The translations under genes were made by a program, and so were the position numbers. Below, in pieces: positions 31,874 through 40,006 of a stretch of 64,000 nucleotides of DNA. Positions within the stretch are counted from its first letter, which is position 1. The number at the start of each line of letters is the position of its first letter. Source of the stretch: Sphingomicrobium sp. XHP0239 (GTDB lineage: Bacteria; Pseudomonadota; Alphaproteobacteria; Sphingomonadales; Sphingomonadaceae); the NCBI RefSeq assembly GCF_039555325.1, contig NZ_CP154608.1, forward strand, positions 1,364,001 to 1,428,000. Direction: 5' to 3'. The notes beneath the pieces were generated by a model that saw only the letters and a program-made list of their open reading frames with translations, did not search any database and had not been told where the DNA came from.

Positions 31874-33097
31874 ATGGAAATGCGTCACGCGCCCGTCCAG
31901 AAAAGCTCCGCGAAGCCCCTGTTCGCCGATTGGAAGATCGCCGCGTCGAGCATCGCCGCCTTCTGGGTGATCTATGCCTTCATGGTGGTCGGGCGCGCGC
32001 TTCTGTCCGACAGTCCCGGTAGCGTCATCCTCCAGCGACTGCCTATGATCGGCACCGGCATGGTGCTGACCTGCTGCATCTATTTCGCCATCCAGGCGGT
32101 CGACGAAGGCACCCGCATCCGCGTGCGCGCCGCCATTGCCGCGCTGGCTTCGATCGTCGCCGCGATCGCGCAGGCGCTTTTGATCATCACGATGGCCCCG
32201 CTACAGAACGATCAGGGGGAGGAATATCGGATCGAGGCACGTGAGGGCGCGATCATCACGCAGCGCGGCAACGAGGTGACCATCCAGCGTCATTCGGGCG
32301 AACAGCCGATGATCTTCACGCTTCCCAAGCTTGACGAGCTCGACGAGTTCGAGCAACTGCGCATCGCTGCCGACGCAGCGGTCATCTGGCTGTTCTTCTT
32401 CGCTGCATGGAGCGCGGTCTATCTCGCCGCGGTCAGCGCCAATCAGGTCGCCGATACCCGCCGCCGCCTCGCCGCCGCGAAGGCCGAGGCGCAGGCCGCT
32501 CAGGTCCGCGCCCTTCGTTACCAGGTCAATCCGCACTTCCTGTTCAACACGCTCAACAGCCTGTCCTCGCTGGTGATGACCAATCGCAACGAACAGGCCG
32601 AGAGCATGCTGATCGCCCTCTCTACCTTTTTCCGCACTTCGCTCTCGCTCGATCCCAATGCGGCGGTCACGCTCGAGCAAGAGATCGACCTCCAGCGGCT
32701 CTATCTCGATATCGAACAGCGCCGTTTCCCCGAAAGACTTCGCGTCGACATCGATCTCCCCGCCGAGCTGGAAGACTTGAGCGTGCCTGCGCTGATCCTT
32801 CAGCCGCTGGTCGAGAATGCCATCAAGTACGGTGTCAGCCGCACCCGCCAACCGGTTACGATCGAGATCGGCGGCGCCATGCGGCCCGACGGGCGCGCCG
32901 CGATCCACGTTTTCAATTCCGCACCGTCCGGCGTTGCCGTCGACCGTCCCGCGCCGGCCGGAACCGGGACCGGACTGACCAACGTCTGCGAACGACTGGC
33001 CGCGCAATATGGCGGGAAAGCGGAATGCCGTTTCGGACCGGTCGAAGACGGTTATCGCGTCGACCTGATCATTCCGCGCGAGGAGATGAACGCTTGA
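31874..33097 (+). CDS. LytS-type sensor histidine kinase
   Basis: A 407-residue membrane kinase. Four membrane helices are predicted (about residues 22-41, 54-74, 85-108 and 170-193) with a roughly 60-residue loop between the last two that may be periplasmic. The kinase core is of the LytS/YehU (His_kinase) type: phospho-acceptor His221 in YQVNPHFLFNTLNSL, and the ATPase N and G boxes ILQPLVENAIKYG and GTGTGLTNVCERL. It pairs with the LytTR regulator that starts inside its stop codon. The stimulus is unknown. The ATG at 31874 lies after the divergent EcfG promoter region. Confidence 0.9.
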   Translation: MEMRHAPVQKSSAKPLFADWKIAASSIAAFWVIYAFMVVGRALLSDSPGSVILQRLPMIGTGMVLTCCIYFAIQAVDEGTRIRVRAAIAALASIVAAIAQALLIITMAPLQNDQGEEYRIEAREGAIITQRGNEVTIQRHSGEQPMIFTLPKLDELDEFEQLRIAADAAVIWLFFFAAWSAVYLAAVSANQVADTRRRLAAAKAEAQAAQVRALRYQVNPHFLFNTLNSLSSLVMTNRNEQAESMLIALSTFFRTSLSLDPNAAVTLEQEIDLQRLYLDIEQRRFPERLRVDIDLPAELEDLSVPALILQPLVENAIKYGVSRTRQPVTIEIGGAMRPDGRAAIHVFNSAPSGVAVDRPAPAGTGTGLTNVCERLAAQYGGKAECRFGPVEDGYRVDLIIPREEMNA

Positions 33098-33834
33098 GCG
33101 AAAAGACCCGCATCCTGATCGCCGACGACGAGCCGCTGGCCGCCGAACGTCTGGAAACGCTGCTCGGCCGCCGCGACGACGTCGAACATGTCGGTAGCGC
33201 TTCCGACGGCGAGGAAGCCGTTCAGCTCGCCAACGAAACGATGCCCGACGTGGTGCTTCTCGACATTGCCATGCCGGGCCTCGACGGGATCGAGGTCGCC
33301 CGCGCATTGTCCAAGCTTACGCCCCGGCCTGCCATCGTCTTCGTCACGGCATTCGACCAGTTTGCGGTCGCTGCCTTCGATGTCGCGGCGGTCGATTATG
33401 TCATGAAACCGGTCGAGGCCGCACGGCTCGACAAGGCCATCGACCGTGCCCGGGATAGGATTGCCGAGGGACCTTCCGATCAGGGCAGCGATCACGAAAG
33501 CGATTATCTCGAAGAATTCTGGGCGTCGGACCTCTCGGGCCTCGTCCGCATCGCCGCCGACGACATCGACCGCGTGTCTGCCGAGCGGGACTACATGCGG
33601 CTCCATGTCGGTCAGCGGAGTTGGCTTATCCACCATTCGATGACGGCGCTGGAGCAGGGCCTGGATCCTGCCAAATTCGCGCGCCTGCACCGTTCCGCGA
33701 TCGTCCGCCGCGACTTCATCACGGGATTCTCGCGCAATCCGTCGGGTCGCTGGGTCGCACGGCTTGGCGACGGCAGCGAACAACCGGTCGGAAGGCTCTA
33801 TTCGGAAAAGGTCAAGGAAATCTCCGGTCGCTGA
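33094..33834 (+). CDS. LytTR-family response regulator
   Basis: A 246-residue regulator. The receiver domain (residues 5-125) has ADDE, phospho-acceptor Asp57 in LLDIAMPG, and the Lys of VMKPV. The C-terminal LytTR DNA-binding domain (about 145-245) shows VSAERDYMRLHVG, HHSMTALEQGLDPAKFARLHRSAIVRRDFI. The start is TTG, overlapping the kinase stop (TTGA) and preceded by GAGGAGA in the kinase 3' end, so it is translationally coupled. LytTR regulators often control membrane or cell-envelope genes; target sites are not evident here. Confidence 0.92.
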   Translation: MSEKTRILIADDEPLAAERLETLLGRRDDVEHVGSASDGEEAVQLANETMPDVVLLDIAMPGLDGIEVARALSKLTPRPAIVFVTAFDQFAVAAFDVAAVDYVMKPVEAARLDKAIDRARDRIAEGPSDQGSDHESDYLEEFWASDLSGLVRIAADDIDRVSAERDYMRLHVGQRSWLIHHSMTALEQGLDPAKFARLHRSAIVRRDFITGFSRNPSGRWVARLGDGSEQPVGRLYSEKVKEISGR

Positions 33835-33933
33835 CCGGCCACGCCCCTTTTTGGTCCGAAGTTGCCTTAACTTTCGTCAAATTCGCGGAAACTCCGATGC
33901 GGGGAGGATGTTTATCACCCTGACGGGGGCGTT

Positions 33934-34455
33934 TTGAATACGATCGTTCGCGCACCCGACGAGGTTCTCGAACCGGAAAGAGGTGCGGTGTCTATTCAGG
34001 ATGACACAGGAATATTGACGCAAATGCGGGTCTGGGCGGTCCAGACCGAGCGTTTCTATCGCGATGTCGCGGCGCATATCGAGAACCGTCAGCTGACCCA
34101 GCTGCTCGTCAATTGCGCCGATGACCGCGCCGCCATCATCGAACGGCTCGACGAGGTCGTCGCGGAAATGGGCGGAACGGTCGAAGCGGCCGACCACGAC
34201 GACGTCTGTGGTCCCGACCCGACGCGCTCGGTGCCCAGCGACGATTTCGAAACCCTGCTCGAACGACTTGCCGCGTGCGATATGGCTGTCCACGACCGCC
34301 TTGCGGCGCTCCTCGATGGGTCGGAAGTCAAAGCATCGACCCACCTGATCGCCGACGAAGCCCTGCTCCTGCTCCGCCACACCGCCAAGAAACTTCGCCG
34401 CATCGTTGTTCAAGCCCGCAACGCCAGTGTCGCAGCCGCAATGGACGGTAAATAG
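33934..34455 (+). CDS. Hypothetical helical protein (possible ferritin-like bundle)
   Basis: A 173-residue protein beginning at TTG 33934 (an ATG 90 bases further in is an alternative). The sequence forms four long helices (QTERFYRDVAAHIENRQLTQLLVNCADDRAAIIERLDEVVAEMGG; DFETLLERLAACDMAVHDRLAALLDG; HLIADEALLLLRHTAKKLRRIVVQ), which recalls ferritin-like DUF2383-type proteins, but the metal-ligand pattern is not clear. A GGAAA-N17-TGTT sequence upstream is a near, not exact, EcfG promoter. Function unknown. Confidence 0.6.
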   Translation: MNTIVRAPDEVLEPERGAVSIQDDTGILTQMRVWAVQTERFYRDVAAHIENRQLTQLLVNCADDRAAIIERLDEVVAEMGGTVEAADHDDVCGPDPTRSVPSDDFETLLERLAACDMAVHDRLAALLDGSEVKASTHLIADEALLLLRHTAKKLRRIVVQARNASVAAAMDGK

Positions 34456-34554
34456 CCAAGGCGTTCGAGCATCGACATCGCCGGAAGGTTAGGCGCGCGC
34501 CGCCGCATCGCCGCGCCAGGCTTTCCAGACTTTTTTCAGCCCCCCAACGAGAAT

Positions 34555-35080
34555 GGGGACCAGAAGCTAGGCTTCTGATCCCCACATGCGCCGAGCGACT
34601 TTGCCGGTGTTAGTCCGGTTTACCACTTCCGCCCGAAGGCTTCTGTGGCCACCTCGACCATCCTTGCGCGCCCGCTCAGGCGTCGCTCGTCACCATCCGG
34701 TCTGCCCACATGATGGGCTCTCCCGTCGGACCCTTCCGGATCCACTGTTGAGAGCTTGCACTCACGACAGCTTTTCCTTCCGGCTCCGTCGACAGCCGCA
34801 CCGTCAAGCGATGCGCCTCCCGATGGCTCGTCGCGGCCCTTCTTGGGCCGGGCTCCGTGTCGCGCCCTTCGCTGCTACTGGTCCGAAGACCTGCTGCAGC
34901 GCGGCTGCGTTCGGCACTCCCGGCTCTTCCGGCGCCTCTCAAACCGGCTGGTCCGAGATGGTGGCGGTCCGGGTTCGACACCCTTTCGGTCCGAAGACCG
35001 TCCGGGCTCCCCCGGTCGCCGCATCTCATCGCCTGCCGGCGGAGATCGGAACTTGCGATCCCTTCCTTCCGAAGAAGGCC
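34555..35080 (-). ncRNA. Candidate structured non-coding RNA
   Basis: This stretch, part of an 868-base gap between genes, lacks a convincing protein in any frame. On the minus strand it contains a string of local hairpins: four with a C-UUCG-G tetraloop (35065-35078, 34988-34999, 34878-34889, 34631-34640), one GNRA hairpin (34728-34743, loop GGAA), GGCCC/GGGCC (34836-34850), GCAGC/GCTGC (34894-34906) and GCCCA/TGGGC (34704-34718), ending in a 13-base-stem hairpin (34555-34583). CGAGCGAC at 34682-34689 also pairs with GTCGCTCG at 34592-34599, enclosing one UUCG hairpin. UUCG loops arise only on the minus strand (the plus strand reads CGAA). It lacks RNase P, SRP and tmRNA signatures. The ends are estimates and expression is unproven. 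Confidence 0.45.
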
Positions 35081-35323
35081 GGGCGCTTCGTCCCGATCAC
35101 CCATTCTTTATGGGCGATGCCGGGCGCGTTTCCCAGCGCGCAAAAGCTGTTTCTGCCTGTGGATAACGGGGATATCGTGCGTAAGACGCGGATTTCGCGG
35201 ACACGATCCCAATTTCGGAGGCCGGATAGCTGCGCGCAATGCGATTCGCAAGATCGTTTCGCCCCTTCCCCGCCGACTCGGTCGCGGGTTGCCCGAATGT
35301 TCTCCCCCACCTACCTAGGGCCG

Positions 35324-37690
35324 GTGACCGAATCCTCTCCGCCCGACACCGCCCCGCCCGCCTATCTCGCGCGCCTCAACCCCGCGCAGCGCGAGGCGGC
35401 CGAAACGCTCGACGGCCCCGTCCTCATTCTCGCGGGCGCGGGCACGGGAAAGACCGCGACCCTCACCGCTCGCCTCGCGCATCTCATCGCCACCCGCCGC
35501 GCCTGGCCGAGCCAGATCCTCGCGGTCACCTTCACCAACAAGGCCGCGCGCGAGATGAAGGAGCGGGTCGCCGACATCACCAACGGTGCGGTCGACAACA
35601 TGCCTTGGCTCGGCACCTTCCACAGCGTCTGCGCCCGAATGCTCCGGCGCCATGCCGAGCTGGTTGGGCTGCAAAGCAACTTTACGATCATCGACACCGA
35701 CGACCAGCTGCGGCTGCTGAAACAACTCGTCGAGGCCGCGCGGATCGATCCCAAGCGCTGGCCCCCGCGCGCGCTCGCGGGCCTGATCGACCAGTGGAAG
35801 AACAAGGGCCAGACTCCATCGCAACTCTCCGCCGCCGACGCGCAGGCCTGGGGCGATGGCAAGGCCGGCGATCTCTACCGGGAATATCAGGACCGGCTGA
35901 AAGCCGTGAACGCCGCCGATTTCGGCGACCTGCTGCTCCACATGCTCACCATCTTCAAGGCGCATCCCGACGTGCTGCAAGAATGGCGGAAGCGGTTCAA
36001 ATATCTGCTCGTCGACGAATATCAGGACACCAACGCCAGCCAGTACGAATGGCTGAGGCTCCTCGCCGCGCCCGATAATAACATCGCCTGCGTCGGCGAC
36101 GACGATCAGTCGATCTATTCGTGGCGCGGCGCCGACGTTTCGAACATCCTGCGCTTCGAACGCGATTTTCCCGGCGCGAAGATCGTTCGACTGGAACAGA
36201 ATTACCGGTCGACCGGCCACATTCTCGCCGCCGCCAGCGGCGTCATCGCGCACAATAGCGGTCGTCTCGGCAAGCAGCTCTGGACCGAGGCTGGCAAGGG
36301 CGAGAAGGTGCGCGTCATCGGGGTCTGGGACGGGCCCGAGGAGGCTCGCCGTGTCGGCGAAGAAATCGAGAACCAGGTCTCAAAGGGGCGAGGTCTGAAC
36401 GACGTCGCCATCCTCGTGCGCGCACAGCACCAGACCCGCGAGTTCGAAGAACGCTTCATCGCCATCGGCATGGACTACCAGATCATCGGCGGGTTCCGCT
36501 TCTACGAACGTGCCGAGATTCGCGACGCCATCGCCTACCTGCGCCTCATCCACCAGCCGCAGGACGACCTCGCCTTCGACCGGATCGTCAACACGCCCAA
36601 GCGCGGGCTGGGCGACAAGGCGGTCGCCACCATCCATCAATATGCGCGCAGCCAGGGTCTGCCCCTGCTGCTCGCCGCCGCGCAGATCCTCGACACGGAC
36701 GAACTCACCGCCCGTGCCCGCGGATCGCTGGGTCGCTTCGTCGGCGACATTGCTCGCTGGCGCACGCTGGCCGCCGGCACGTCCGCCGCACCCAGCGAGA
36801 ACGGCGAACGACAGGTCATGGAGAGCGGTACGCGCGCCCTCACCCCGTCCGAGCTGATGCAGCAGGCCATGGAGGAATCGGGCTATGTCGCGATGCTCCA
36901 GGCCGACAAGTCCGCCGAGGCGCAGGGCCGGCTAGAGAACCTCGCCGAACTCGCCCGCGCGATGGAGGAATATGACAGCCTCGAGAGCTTCCTCGAACAT
37001 GTCAGCCTCGTCATGGACACCGACCGCGACAAGGACGGCGAGCGGGTGACGCTGATGACCATCCACGCCGCCAAGGGGCTCGAGTTTCCGATCGTCTTCT
37101 GCGCAGGCTGGGAAGAGGGTCTGTTCCCCTCGCAACGTGCGCTGGACGAAGGGGGGCAGGCGAGCCTCGAGGAGGAACGCCGCCTTGCCTATGTCGCCAT
37201 CACCCGCGCACGCGAGCGGGCGACCGTGCTGCACGCCGCCAACCGACGCATCTACGGCCAGTGGACCAGCTCCATTCCCTCCCGCTTCGTCGAGGAACTG
37301 CCGGACGACCACACCGAACAGGAACAGACCATGTCGGGCGGGGCCAGTCTTTGGAAGGCTCAGTTCAGCGCCAACGACGATCCTTTCGCCCATGTCGCTC
37401 GCCCCGCCTCCCGCGGTCCGGGGTTCAAGCGGGCGATGTCATCGGGCGACGACGGGCGCCTGTCGCGCGAGGAAATGATCGCGCGCAGTCGCGGCCCTGT
37501 CGACGTGAAGGCCAGCGCCGTCAGCCTCGGAAACAAGGGTCGCGACGATCTTTCCACCGGCATGCGCGTCTTTCACGGCAAATTCGGCTATGGCACGATC
37601 GAGGCGATCGAAGGCAACAAGCTGGAAATCGAATTCGAGAAGGCGGGTCGCAAGCGGGTGCTGGACAGCTTCGTCAACCTCGACGCTTGA
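35324..37690 (+). CDS. uvrD: PcrA/UvrD-type superfamily 1 DNA helicase
   Basis: A helicase of about 788 residues. Superfamily 1 motifs are all visible: LNPAQREA (Q-motif region), GAGTGKT at residues 38-44, VTFTNKAAREMKER, LLVDEYQDTNASQYEWLR, VGDDDQSIYSWRGAD, LEQNYRS, VTLMTIHAAKGLEFPIVF and RRLAYVAITRARE. It unwinds DNA 3'-to-5' in nucleotide excision and mismatch repair. The C-terminus contains the FHGKFGYGTIEAIEGNKLEIEFEKAG Tudor-like segment typical of PcrA/UvrD, which binds RNA polymerase. GTG 35324 behind CTAGGG is preferred; ATG 35297 is possible. The frame is open for 700 bases upstream, but that part is low-complexity and belongs to the RNA candidate region. Confidence 0.92.
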   Translation: MTESSPPDTAPPAYLARLNPAQREAAETLDGPVLILAGAGTGKTATLTARLAHLIATRRAWPSQILAVTFTNKAAREMKERVADITNGAVDNMPWLGTFHSVCARMLRRHAELVGLQSNFTIIDTDDQLRLLKQLVEAARIDPKRWPPRALAGLIDQWKNKGQTPSQLSAADAQAWGDGKAGDLYREYQDRLKAVNAADFGDLLLHMLTIFKAHPDVLQEWRKRFKYLLVDEYQDTNASQYEWLRLLAAPDNNIACVGDDDQSIYSWRGADVSNILRFERDFPGAKIVRLEQNYRSTGHILAAASGVIAHNSGRLGKQLWTEAGKGEKVRVIGVWDGPEEARRVGEEIENQVSKGRGLNDVAILVRAQHQTREFEERFIAIGMDYQIIGGFRFYERAEIRDAIAYLRLIHQPQDDLAFDRIVNTPKRGLGDKAVATIHQYARSQGLPLLLAAAQILDTDELTARARGSLGRFVGDIARWRTLAAGTSAAPSENGERQVMESGTRALTPSELMQQAMEESGYVAMLQADKSAEAQGRLENLAELARAMEEYDSLESFLEHVSLVMDTDRDKDGERVTLMTIHAAKGLEFPIVFCAGWEEGLFPSQRALDEGGQASLEEERRLAYVAITRARERATVLHAANRRIYGQWTSSIPSRFVEELPDDHTEQEQTMSGGASLWKAQFSANDDPFAHVARPASRGPGFKRAMSSGDDGRLSREEMIARSRGPVDVKASAVSLGNKGRDDLSTGMRVFHGKFGYGTIEAIEGNKLEIEFEKAGRKRVLDSFVNLDA

Positions 37691-37706
37691 CCTGTCCGGA
37701 GGATCT

Positions 37707-38273
37707 TTAGCCGAGGGCGTTGTTGAGCCAGCGGATCGGGCCGATCGCCAGCACGGCGATCAGCGTCCAATCATACCATCGCCGCCGGACGAAGACGGCG
37801 GCCAGTAGTGCGCCGGTCAGAACGAGATCGACCGAGCGGTTCAGAAGATAATATCGCCACGCCGCCCACGACTTCTCCATCGTCACGAAATTGCCGAGAT
37901 GGTCGAACAGGACGAGGATGAACAGCAGCGACCATAGATAGGATCGCTCCTTGTCCCAAAACGCCCGCAAGTCGGTACCGCCGGTCGCCCCTTCCCCGCC
38001 CGCATCGGGCAGACTGGCCGACGTCAGGAGGAAGACCAGCGTCAGCTCGAACATGATCGGGACGAATTCCCCGATCGTGATCCGCCCGCTTCCCATTCCG
38101 GCCAAAGCCCACCAGATCATCAGCACGGTCATCAGCGCCATCAGCGCGAAGATCATCGGCAATGGGTCCCACCGCACTCGATGGCGGACGCGCAGCAGAC
38201 GATGAAGACTCGTCAACTGGTCGGTAATCGCGACGCCCATGACGAGCGATGCAAAGACGATGGCCCCCTCCAT
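37707..38273 (-). CDS. Multi-pass membrane protein of unknown function
   Basis: A 188-residue integral membrane protein with about five hydrophobic helices (residues 4-20, 39-58, 68-86, 112-130 and 145-170 approximately) and a short acidic cytosolic or periplasmic loop (SLPDAGGEGATGGTD). No domain recognised. It lies 40 bases downstream of the HisKA_2 kinase on the same strand, so it may be co-expressed with it; it converges on the helicase gene. The position suggests a link with the kinase's signalling but there is no direct evidence. Confidence 0.65.
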   Translation of the reverse strand: MEGAIVFASLVMGVAITDQLTSLHRLLRVRHRVRWDPLPMIFALMALMTVLMIWWALAGMGSGRITIGEFVPIMFELTLVFLLTSASLPDAGGEGATGGTDLRAFWDKERSYLWSLLFILVLFDHLGNFVTMEKSWAAWRYYLLNRSVDLVLTGALLAAVFVRRRWYDWTLIAVLAIGPIRWLNNALG

Positions 38274-38313
38274 GCCCCGACCGTTGCCGCTTTACCGCGG
38301 CGGCGCAAGGGGA

Positions 38314-39324
38314 TCAGACCATCGCTGCGCGCAGCCGCAGCCGCGTGCCTTTGGCGAGGCTCTCCACTTCCATCTGCGCATCGGCCTGCCGAGCGAAGGC
38401 GTCCATCAGACCGGCGCCCAAGCCGCTTCCCTGCGGCGCGGCGGTTTCCTGACGGCCGACCCCGTCATCGTCGACGGCAAAGTCCCAGCCCGACGGGTCT
38501 CCCGACAGGCGAATGACGACCTCGCCCTTCCGGCCGCCCGGAAAGGCATATTTGGCGGCGTTGGTGAGTGCCTCGTTGAGGACGAGGCCGAGCGCCACGG
38601 CCTTTTCCTTGGGAAGGCGGATGTCGGCGATCTCGCCTCGCAGCGCCACCCGGTCGTCGAACAGCGCCGTGCCGAGCATGTCCATGAGGCTCTCCAGATA
38701 GGGGCGCATCGCAACGTCGAGGCTGCCGCCCTCGGTGTCCTCGCTGAAATGGGCATAGGCCTCGGCAAAGCTGTGAACGCGCCCGATGGCGGTATCGAGC
38801 GTGGCCCGCACGTCGGGACTTTCCTCGCGGCGCTTCTGAATTTCGAGCAGGCTGGCAACGAGCGCGAAATTGTTCTTCGTCCGATGCCCCAGCTCGAGCA
38901 TCGCGACTTCGCGCCGCTCGATCTCCTCGTCGCGCTGGGCACTGGCGCGTTCGACCGCATCCCGAAACGCTTCGGCGAACACCATGATGACGAGGCCCGC
39001 GACCGCATTGATGAGCACGCGCGGCCCCTCGCCAGGATTTTCGAAGACCAGGCTATACTGGAACGGCAGCACCGCCCACCAGGCGTAGAGGAACGTGATG
39101 ACGAAGGCGGTCAACCCGGCCCGCCATCGGCCATAGAGCGTCGCGATCATGATGGTGGGGAAGATCATCGCGAACGGCCCCGAGGTCGGCGCCCACAGAT
39201 TGATCAGTTCGCGCAGGCCGATCATCACGCCCGCGCACAAGGCTCCGAGCGCCACTTGCTTGCCCAGACCCCGTGGCGTCTGCCGCGCGGGTCTGGCAAG
39301 TCGCAATTTTCCCTGATCGGTCAT
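38314..39324 (-). CDS. HisKA_2-type sensor histidine kinase with DUF4118 membrane domain
   Basis: A 336-residue kinase. The N-terminal third has three to four membrane helices of the DUF4118 (KdpD-like) type (residues 22-40, 48-66, 72-92, 102-122). The catalytic part is HisKA_2/HWE-like: phospho-acceptor His147 in LELGHRTKNNFALV, then LVLNEALTNAAKYAFP (N box) and GSGLGAGLMDAFARQ. HisKA_2 kinases in alphaproteobacteria (LovK, PhyK, PakF type) commonly feed the PhyR-NepR-EcfG general stress pathway. Three exact EcfG promoters in the window make that link attractive but unproven. GAGG precedes the ATG. Confidence 0.88.
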   Translation of the reverse strand: MTDQGKLRLARPARQTPRGLGKQVALGALCAGVMIGLRELINLWAPTSGPFAMIFPTIMIATLYGRWRAGLTAFVITFLYAWWAVLPFQYSLVFENPGEGPRVLINAVAGLVIMVFAEAFRDAVERASAQRDEEIERREVAMLELGHRTKNNFALVASLLEIQKRREESPDVRATLDTAIGRVHSFAEAYAHFSEDTEGGSLDVAMRPYLESLMDMLGTALFDDRVALRGEIADIRLPKEKAVALGLVLNEALTNAAKYAFPGGRKGEVVIRLSGDPSGWDFAVDDDGVGRQETAAPQGSGLGAGLMDAFARQADAQMEVESLAKGTRLRLRAAMV

Positions 39325-39445
39325 TCGAACCTCGTCCCCGCGACGCTACTTGGCCCCGACGGGGGCAGCGGTCGCCAGCACCCATAGCCGACTTTTCGCG
39401 CGAGCCGCAAAACAATCGACAGCGCCGTGTCCCCGAATGCCAAAC

Positions 39446-39472
39446 GGGCGCCCCGTTTCCGGGACGCCCGCT
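39446..39472 (-). terminator. Hairpin after the 79-residue helical protein gene
   Basis: Minus strand: CGGGCGTCCCG, loop GAAA, CGGGGCGCCCG (one mismatch), then TTTGG. It lies about 25 bases beyond the stop at 39498 and is a plausible intrinsic terminator with a GNRA loop. Confidence 0.55.
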
Positions 39473-39497
39473 TGAATGTCTGCCAGAACGATCAGGT

Positions 39498-39737
39498 TCA
39501 GGCAGGCATCGGCTGCGCTTGCTGCGCCTGGATCTGCGCTTGTTCGGCGCGCATCTCGGCTTTGCGGATCTCTTCCGCGGCGCGCAGCTTGTCGGCGGCG
39601 ATGGCACGGTTGGCGAGCTTCTCCCAGCTAGCGGCGGCGCGCTCGTGGCGTTCCTTCACCTTTTGCAACGTCGCGGCATCGGCCTTGGCACGTTCTTCTT
39701 CCATCCGTTCGATCAGGAATTCGGTCTGATGGGCCAA
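39498..39737 (-). CDS. Small helical protein, 79 residues
   Basis: A protein made almost wholly of charged alpha helix (FLIERMEEERAKADAATLQKVKERHERAAASWEKLANRAIAADKLRAAEEIRKAEMRAEQAQIQAQQAQ), suggesting a coiled coil. The start is TTG 39737, six bases after GGAGA. There is no signal peptide. The 5' leader holds a perfect palindromic hairpin at 39759-39777. Homologues of this size and composition are common in sphingomonads, without assigned function. A hairpin follows at 39446-39472. Confidence 0.65.
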   Translation of the reverse strand: MAHQTEFLIERMEEERAKADAATLQKVKERHERAAASWEKLANRAIAADKLRAAEEIRKAEMRAEQAQIQAQQAQPMPA

Positions 39738-39758
39738 AAGGGGTCTCCTAGTTAAAAC

Positions 39759-39777
39759 ACGGCGCGCGGCGCGCCGT
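39759..39777. repeat. Perfect 8-base hairpin in the leader of the helical protein gene
   Basis: ACGGCGCG and CGCGCCGT flank CGG. It sits 22 bases before the TTG start of the 79-residue protein and could influence translation or be a protein-binding site. The rest of this 269-base gap shows only an AT-rich segment (39928-39968) that may hold the promoter of the L,D-transpeptidase or this gene. Confidence 0.4.
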
Positions 39778-40006
39778 CGGGGGCACGAGATACGTCAGCT
39801 CAGAACGGGCGGACGCCCACGCCGGACGGCGCGAGCTGACAGGGGCGGGTTATCGGAATCGTCGGAGAGGCTGCAAGCAGCGGGACGGCGTCATGCCAGT
39901 CGATGGGGGACGATCGAGCGATAGTGGCACTTTTATAGAACATAAACGAGAAAAACGCAAAAAACCGCCAAATCCGGGATTCATTGCAGTCTAAAACCGA
40001 ATCGAC

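Noticed and set aside
33860..33910. GGAAA-N17-TGTT as EcfG promoter ahead of the 173-residue gene
   Set aside because: It has a mismatch in both boxes, so I do not list it as a promoter although the gene could be stress-linked.
34676..35104. Minus-strand 142-residue frame
   Set aside because: It is Arg/Gly/Ser-rich with no domain, no ribosome site, and coincides with the RNA-like hairpins; adjacent frames are equally plausible as proteins, which is to say not at all.
34586..35296. N-terminal extension of the helicase frame (about 240 residues)
   Set aside because: The added part has no helicase features, is Arg/Pro/Ser-rich, and lies over the hairpin-rich region; the helicase starts near 35324.
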